Shown piece after piece: positions 14,686 to 17,956 of a stretch of 17,956 nucleotides of DNA. The translations under genes and the position numbers were made by a program. The stretch is from Anaerolineae bacterium. Its GTDB lineage: Bacteria; Chloroflexota; Anaerolineae; B4-G1. The stretch is from the NCBI GenBank assembly GCA_030612185.1, contig JAUWOI010000026.1, positions 1 through 17,956 of the forward strand. Reading direction: 5' to 3'. The stretch's first letter is position 1. Each line of letters starts with the position of its first letter. The notes under the pieces were generated by a model. The model did no database searches and was not told the DNA's origin. It saw only the letters and a program-made list of their open reading frames with translations.

Positions 14686-16037
14686 CTCACCAATTCCCGT
14701 GCTATCAGGTTGTGCCGCTCGACCACCGGCCCCAGGTCCACCGTCAGGAGGTGGCCCTCTTCCACGACCACGCGCCCGTTGATCACGGAGAGATCCACCC
14801 GCTGCGGGGTGCAGAAGACGAGTGCCGCCAGCGGGTCGTGGAGCGCGCCGGCGTAGTCCAGCCGGTTCAGACGGAGGCCGATGAAGTCGGCGGCTTTGCC
14901 CGGCGAAAGTTCGCCGATATCGTCCCGGCCCAGCACCTGCGCGCCGCCCACCGTCGCCAGCCGCAGCGCCTCCTCGGCCGAGAGGCCCGCCGGATCGCCC
15001 GATACCCGCTGCAAGAGCAGCGCCATCCGCGCCTCGGCCAGCAGGTGAGAGGAGTCGTTACTGGCCGAGCCATCCACCCCCAGCCCCACCCTGACTCCCG
15101 CATCCAGGTAGGCCCGCACCGGGGCAATGCCGGAGGCCAATCGCATGTTGGAACTGGGGCAGTGACAGACCCCCGTACCCGTCCGGGCGAACAGAGCGAT
15201 CTCCTGCTCGTTCAAGTGCACGCCATGAGCATGCCAAACGTCGCCCCCGATCCAGCCCAACTCTTCGGCGTACCCCACTGGCCGGTGACCAAACTTACGC
15301 AAGCAGAACTGCTCCTCGTCCAGCGTCTCCGCCAGGTGGGTGTGTAGATGCACACCATAAGAGCGCGCCAGCGTTGCAGCCTCTCGCATCAGGTCCGGCG
15401 TAACGGAGAAAGGAGAGCACGGCGCGACGACGATGCGCAACATTGCGTAGGGCTGTGGGTCATGATAGGTCTCGATGACCCGTCGAGTGTCCTTGAGGAT
15501 AAAATCTTCATCCTCAACCACGCTATCCGGCGGGAGGCCCCCTTTGCTCTCCCCCAGGCTCATCGAGCCCCGGCAGGCGTGGAAACGGATGCCGATCTCC
15601 TGCGCCGCCCGGATCTCGTCGTCAATGCGGTAGTCATTCTCAGGGGGGTAGATGTAGAGGTGGTCGGACGCGGTGGTGCAACCGGAGAGCATCAGTTCGG
15701 CCAATCCCACCAGCGCACTGGTGTAGACAGCCTCCGAGGTCAACCTGGCCCAGATGGGGTAGAGAGTCTTGAGCCACTGAAACAACGTGGCGTCCTGCGC
15801 AGCAGGCACGGCGCGGGTCAAGGTCTGGTAGAGGTGGTGGTGAGTATTAACCAGCCCCGGCAGGACGATCATCCCCCGGGCGTTGAGGATGCGGTCGGCC
15901 TCGGCGGGCAGTTCGGCAGTCGGTCCCACCTGCTCAATGACGCTGCCGCGCACGAACAGGCCGCCATCGGGGATGCGCCGCCGGTCGTCACCCATCGTCG
16001 CCAGCAGGTCGGCGTGTTTCAAAAGTAGTGTGGACAT
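14682..16037 (-). CDS. 8-oxoguanine deaminase-type amidohydrolase
   Basis: A 451-residue cytoplasmic zinc aminohydrolase of the AtzB/TrzN/8-oxoguanine deaminase group. Visible features are NTHHHLYQTLTRA with the HxH ligands H66 and H68, the family stretch GCTTASDHLY, RGSMSLGESKGGLPPDSVV, the HLHTHLAETLDEE motif near 230-242 (third His and Glu), WHAHGVH near 268-274, CHCPSSNMRLASGI, and GLGVDGSASND with the catalytic Asp near 322. The pattern and length match the Pseudomonas PA0142 type of 8-oxoguanine deaminase as I remember it, which converts 8-oxoguanine to urate; isocytosine or other substrates are possible. ATG 16037 is preferred over 16094 because GGGGG lies eight bases upstream and the longer start lies in the promoter. 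It is the first gene of the operon and overlaps the nuclease gene by four bases. Confidence 0.88.
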   Translation of the reverse strand: MSTLLLKHADLLATMGDDRRRIPDGGLFVRGSVIEQVGPTAELPAEADRILNARGMIVLPGLVNTHHHLYQTLTRAVPAAQDATLFQWLKTLYPIWARLTSEAVYTSALVGLAELMLSGCTTASDHLYIYPPENDYRIDDEIRAAQEIGIRFHACRGSMSLGESKGGLPPDSVVEDEDFILKDTRRVIETYHDPQPYAMLRIVVAPCSPFSVTPDLMREAATLARSYGVHLHTHLAETLDEEQFCLRKFGHRPVGYAEELGWIGGDVWHAHGVHLNEQEIALFARTGTGVCHCPSSNMRLASGIAPVRAYLDAGVRVGLGVDGSASNDSSHLLAEARMALLLQRVSGDPAGLSAEEALRLATVGGAQVLGRDDIGELSPGKAADFIGLRLNRLDYAGALHDPLAALVFCTPQRVDLSVINGRVVVEEGHLLTVDLGPVVERHNLIARELVR

Positions 16038-16065
16038 AATACGTACCCCCAGGTAAGTTGATTGT

Positions 16066-16094
16066 AGTGTAGCATAATCTCGCGCGTTTGGCAA
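16066..16094 (-). promoter_or_regulatory. sigma70-type promoter for the deaminase/conflict-island operon
   Basis: On the minus strand, TTGCCA (16094-16089) and TACACT (16071-16066) are separated by exactly 17 bases. The -35 matches five of six consensus bases and the -10 matches four. The predicted transcript starts near 16059, about 20 bases before the ATG at 16037. No other promoter of this quality was seen before the caspase gene, so it may drive the nuclease and NTPase genes too. Confidence 0.5.
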
Positions 16095-16115
16095 CGGCGA
16101 ATGCTCACCCTGAAG

Positions 16116-16134
16116 CCCTCACCGCAGGTGGGGG
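16116..16134. repeat. REP-like imperfect palindrome
   Basis: CCCTCACC (16116-16123), a gca loop, then GGTGGGGG (16127-16134) form an eight-pair stem with one G-T wobble. No T-run follows on either strand, so it is not a standard intrinsic terminator. The ctcaccctgaagccctcacc context resembles the dispersed 'ccctcaccct...aggg' extragenic palindromes of GC-rich genomes. Confidence 0.5.
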
Positions 16135-16266
16135 AGCGTCACCACCACAGGCCACGTGCTGGCTGGCAATCGGCTGTGCTATGTGCTACAATGTCACCCG
16201 GCGCACGAACAACCGGCACGGGGATCGCCGGGATGCATGCCGCAATTTCGCCTTTTCGTTGACCTG

Positions 16267-16275
16267 TGATAGAAT
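16267..16275 (+). promoter_or_regulatory. extended -10 promoter candidate for the LysM gene
   Basis: TGATAGAAT is an extended -10 (TG, one base, TAGAAT with five of six matches), about 40 bases before the ATG at 16316. There is no good -35 at 17 bases. An overlapping alternative is TTGACC (16259-16264), 16 bases, TATCCT (16281-16286), which would leave a very short leader. A further TG-C-TACAAT lies at 16184-16192. Confidence 0.4.
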
Positions 16276-16315
16276 AGCGGTATCCTACGCAGAAGGCAGG
16301 GAGATCATCTGAGAT

Positions 16316-17071
16316 ATGCGCGCACGCACCTGGGCCATCGTCATCGGGGTCAACGTCATCATCTCGGCAGCAGTTGTGCTGACCATCCTGCTCTTATGGA
16401 ACCGCGCTCAGGATTCCGTCACTCCTACACCCATGCCCAGGCCCCCGGTCACCGAGGAGGCAGCGAGCACCCCACACGTGCCGGCTGCCGCCTCCCTCAC
16501 CCCACCGGCCCCACCAGAGTACACCGTTCAGTCAGGGGACACGCTGGGGGCCATCGCTCAGGCTTACGGCATCTCCGTTGAGGATCTGATGGCCGCCAAC
16601 GGCCTCGCCGACCCCAACGTGCTCCACGTCGGCCAGACACTTGTCGTCCCGGTCACCCCCACCATCACCTCGACCACTGACCCACCTGCCGAAGCGTCAC
16701 TTGAGCCCTCCCCTCCGGCAGTGCCGCTCCCCACCCCACCGCACACTCCCACCCCTTCCGGCCCGCCGTTGGTTGAGATCGGCCAGGTATTAGGCTCCGG
16801 CGATCTGGCGGCTGAGGTGGTGATCGTGCGCAACCGGGGCGGAGCGGCAAGCCTGGAGAGATGGACGCTGTCCGACGCAGAGGGCAATACCTTCACCTTT
16901 CCAGCGCTCACTCTCTTCACCGACGCGGAGGTGCGTGTGCACTCGGCTGCGGGCAACCCCACGCCCAGTGACCTGTACTGGGGTCGCGTGGCCCCGGCTT
17001 GGAGCGGGGGGGAACTGATCACGCTGCGCGATGCGGCGGGAAACGTGGTGGATACCTATATTGTGCCTTAG
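16316..17071 (+). CDS. membrane-anchored LysM and lamin-tail-domain protein
   Basis: A 251-residue cell-surface protein and the only plus-strand gene of the window. Residues 7-28 are a single transmembrane helix or uncleaved signal anchor ([20 protein letters not shown]), followed by a Pro/Thr/Ala-rich linker (29-68), a LysM domain at 69-112 ([19 protein letters not shown], then [10 protein letters not shown]), a second Pro-rich linker (113-150) and a C-terminal beta-sandwich at 152-251 ([42 protein letters not shown]) that fits a lamin tail domain. LysM binds N-acetylglucosamine chains of peptidoglycan. The lamin-tail domain is common on exported bacterial proteins, with unclear ligand. A GGAGA lies about 11 bases upstream of the ATG. 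It ends by overlapping the stop of the converging murA-like gene. Confidence 0.87.
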   Translation: MRARTWAIVIGVNVIISAAVVLTILLLWNRAQDSVTPTPMPRPPVTEEAASTPHVPAAASLTPPAPPEYTVQSGDTLGAIAQAYGISVEDLMAANGLADPNVLHVGQTLVVPVTPTITSTTDPPAEASLEPSPPAVPLPTPPHTPTPSGPPLVEIGQVLGSGDLAAEVVIVRNRGGAASLERWTLSDAEGNTFTFPALTLFTDAEVRVHSAAGNPTPSDLYWGRVAPAWSGGELITLRDAAGNVVDTYIVP

Positions 17072-17956
17072 TCGGAACAGGTAGAGACGCGCTGAATTTT
17101 GGCCCCCAGCCGGCGCAGTTTCTCGTCCGCCCGCTCGTAGCCCCGGTCAATTTGCCGGATATTGCGGATGCTGCTCTGCCCCTCGGCACAGAGGGCCGCG
17201 ATGAGGAGCGCCATGCCAGCGCGGATGTCGGGACTCTCCACCTCGTCGCCGTGCAGTGGCGATGGACCCTGCACCACGCACCGGTGAGGATCACAGACGA
17301 TGATACGTGCCCCCATCGCGATCAGTTTGTCCACGAAGTAGAGGCGGCTCTCAAACATCTTGTCGTGGATCAACACGGTGCCTCGGGCCTGGGAGGCCAG
17401 GACAATAGCGATGCTCATCAGATCAGCGGGGAAACCTGGCCAGGGAGCATCGGCGATGGAGGGAATAGTCCCGCCGATATCCGAGACGATGGTGAGGGGC
17501 TGCTCGGCAGGCACAAAGACGTCGTTACCCCGGGCCTCAAACCGCACCCCCAGTCGCTCGAACACCAGGCTGACCATGCGCAGATGCTCGGGGGCACCGT
17601 TTTTGATGAGCAGTTCGCCACCGGTCACCGCCGCCAGGGCGATGTAACTCCCCACCTCCATGTAGTCCGGGCCGAGGGTGTACTCCCCGCCGCCCAGCCG
17701 CTCCACCCCGGGGATGGGGAGTGGGTTGGAGCCAACGTTCTCGATCTGCGCCCCAAGCCGGCACAACATATGGCACAAGTCCTGTACGTGGGGTTCACAG
17801 GCCGCATTACGGATGACGGTCGTGCCGCTGGCGAGCGTCGCCGCCATGATGGCACTCTCAGTGGCAGTGACGCTGGCCTCATCCAGTAAAATGTCGGCCC
17901 CGCGCAACCGCTTACCATGCAGACGGAAGGAGCCATCAGCGTCCACATCTGCCCCC
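17068..17956 (-). CDS. murA: UDP-N-acetylglucosamine 1-carboxyvinyltransferase (MurA-like), 5' end beyond window
   Basis: The reading frame is open to the right edge, so the gene begins outside and about 296 C-terminal residues are visible (a full MurA has about 420). The enzyme transfers enolpyruvate from PEP to UDP-GlcNAc in the first committed step of peptidoglycan synthesis. MurA-type features are [29 protein letters not shown] with the Asp matching the catalytic base of GFPTD in E. coli, [36 protein letters not shown] and [19 protein letters not shown] near the end. The catalytic cysteine segment lies outside the window and cannot be checked. A MurA paralogue is possible in genomes with two copies. 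The TAA stop (17070-17068) overlaps the TAG stop of the plus-strand LysM gene in the four bases TTAG. Confidence 0.9.
   Translation of the reverse strand, partial: GADVDADGSFRLHGKRLRGADILLDEASVTATESAIMAATLASGTTVIRNAACEPHVQDLCHMLCRLGAQIENVGSNPLPIPGVERLGGGEYTLGPDYMEVGSYIALAAVTGGELLIKNGAPEHLRMVSLVFERLGVRFEARGNDVFVPAEQPLTIVSDIGGTIPSIADAPWPGFPADLMSIAIVLASQARGTVLIHDKMFESRLYFVDKLIAMGARIIVCDPHRCVVQGPSPLHGDEVESPDIRAGMALLIAALCAEGQSSIRNIRQIDRGYERADEKLRRLGAKIQRVSTCSD

Noticed and set aside
16116..16134. Intrinsic terminator at the hairpin in the divergent intergenic region
   Set aside because: The stem is good but there is no T-run on either strand, and it lies between two diverging promoters where no transcript is expected to end.

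Overview
The window looks like a chromosomal piece of a GC-rich, filamentous or multicellular-type bacterium, most likely a Chloroflexota (Anaerolineae/Caldilineae-like) genome or MAG. This is an inference from the gene styles: an NB-ARC/NACHT NTPase with a sulfatase-modifying-factor (FGE) C-terminus, a caspase with an effector-associated N-terminus, a Pro/Thr-rich LysM plus lamin-tail membrane protein, and a 23S-intervening-type four-helix-bundle gene. Every gene except the LysM protein lies on the minus strand, mostly with gaps of 4-80 bp. No rRNA, tRNA, CRISPR array, transposase or reverse transcriptase was found.

Read in the direction of transcription (high to low coordinates), the order is as follows. 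The 3' part of a murA-like gene (17956-17068) converges on and overlaps by 4 bp the plus-strand LysM/LTD gene (16316-17071). A 278-bp divergent intergenic region (16038-16315) carries one promoter candidate each way and a REP-like hairpin. Next come an 8-oxoguanine-deaminase-type amidohydrolase (16037-14682), a PD-(D/E)XK nuclease-like gene joined to it by an ATGA overlap (14685-13348), a 1365-residue NB-ARC + NACHT + FGE protein starting 4 bp later (13343-9246), a helical-repeat protein (9213-7552), a Cys-rich coiled-coil protein (7503-6637), a small decayed gene (6601-6279), an AlbA_2/Schlafen-like ATPase with a winged helix (6233-4794) and a caspase-family protease (4619-3186). After these come a dihydropyrimidinase/hydantoinase (3105-1681), an MgtC/DUF4010 membrane protein (1640-381) and the start of a four-helix-bundle protein (305 to beyond the left edge).

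The main result is the 3186-14685 block. It looks like a conflict (immunity or programmed-death) island set between two amidohydrolase genes that would both fit nucleobase catabolism. The giant NTPase and the caspase, 4.6 kb apart, begin with the same roughly 75-residue domain (shared Y-x-R-G, R-x-Y-G-P and S-F-x-x-L-C positions). This suggests that the NTPase acts as sensor or scaffold and recruits the caspase through like-with-like N-terminal contacts, a bacterial parallel of NLR or apoptosome logic. The nuclease, AlbA_2/wHTH, helical-repeat and Cys-rich proteins would be accessory or alternative effectors; their roles are inferred only from position. The NTPase gene is visibly more AT-rich than its neighbours, consistent with separate acquisition.

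Two arrays of a degenerate 8-bp unit (catctact) bracket the MgtC gene. One of them has supplied the last codons of the hydantoinase gene.
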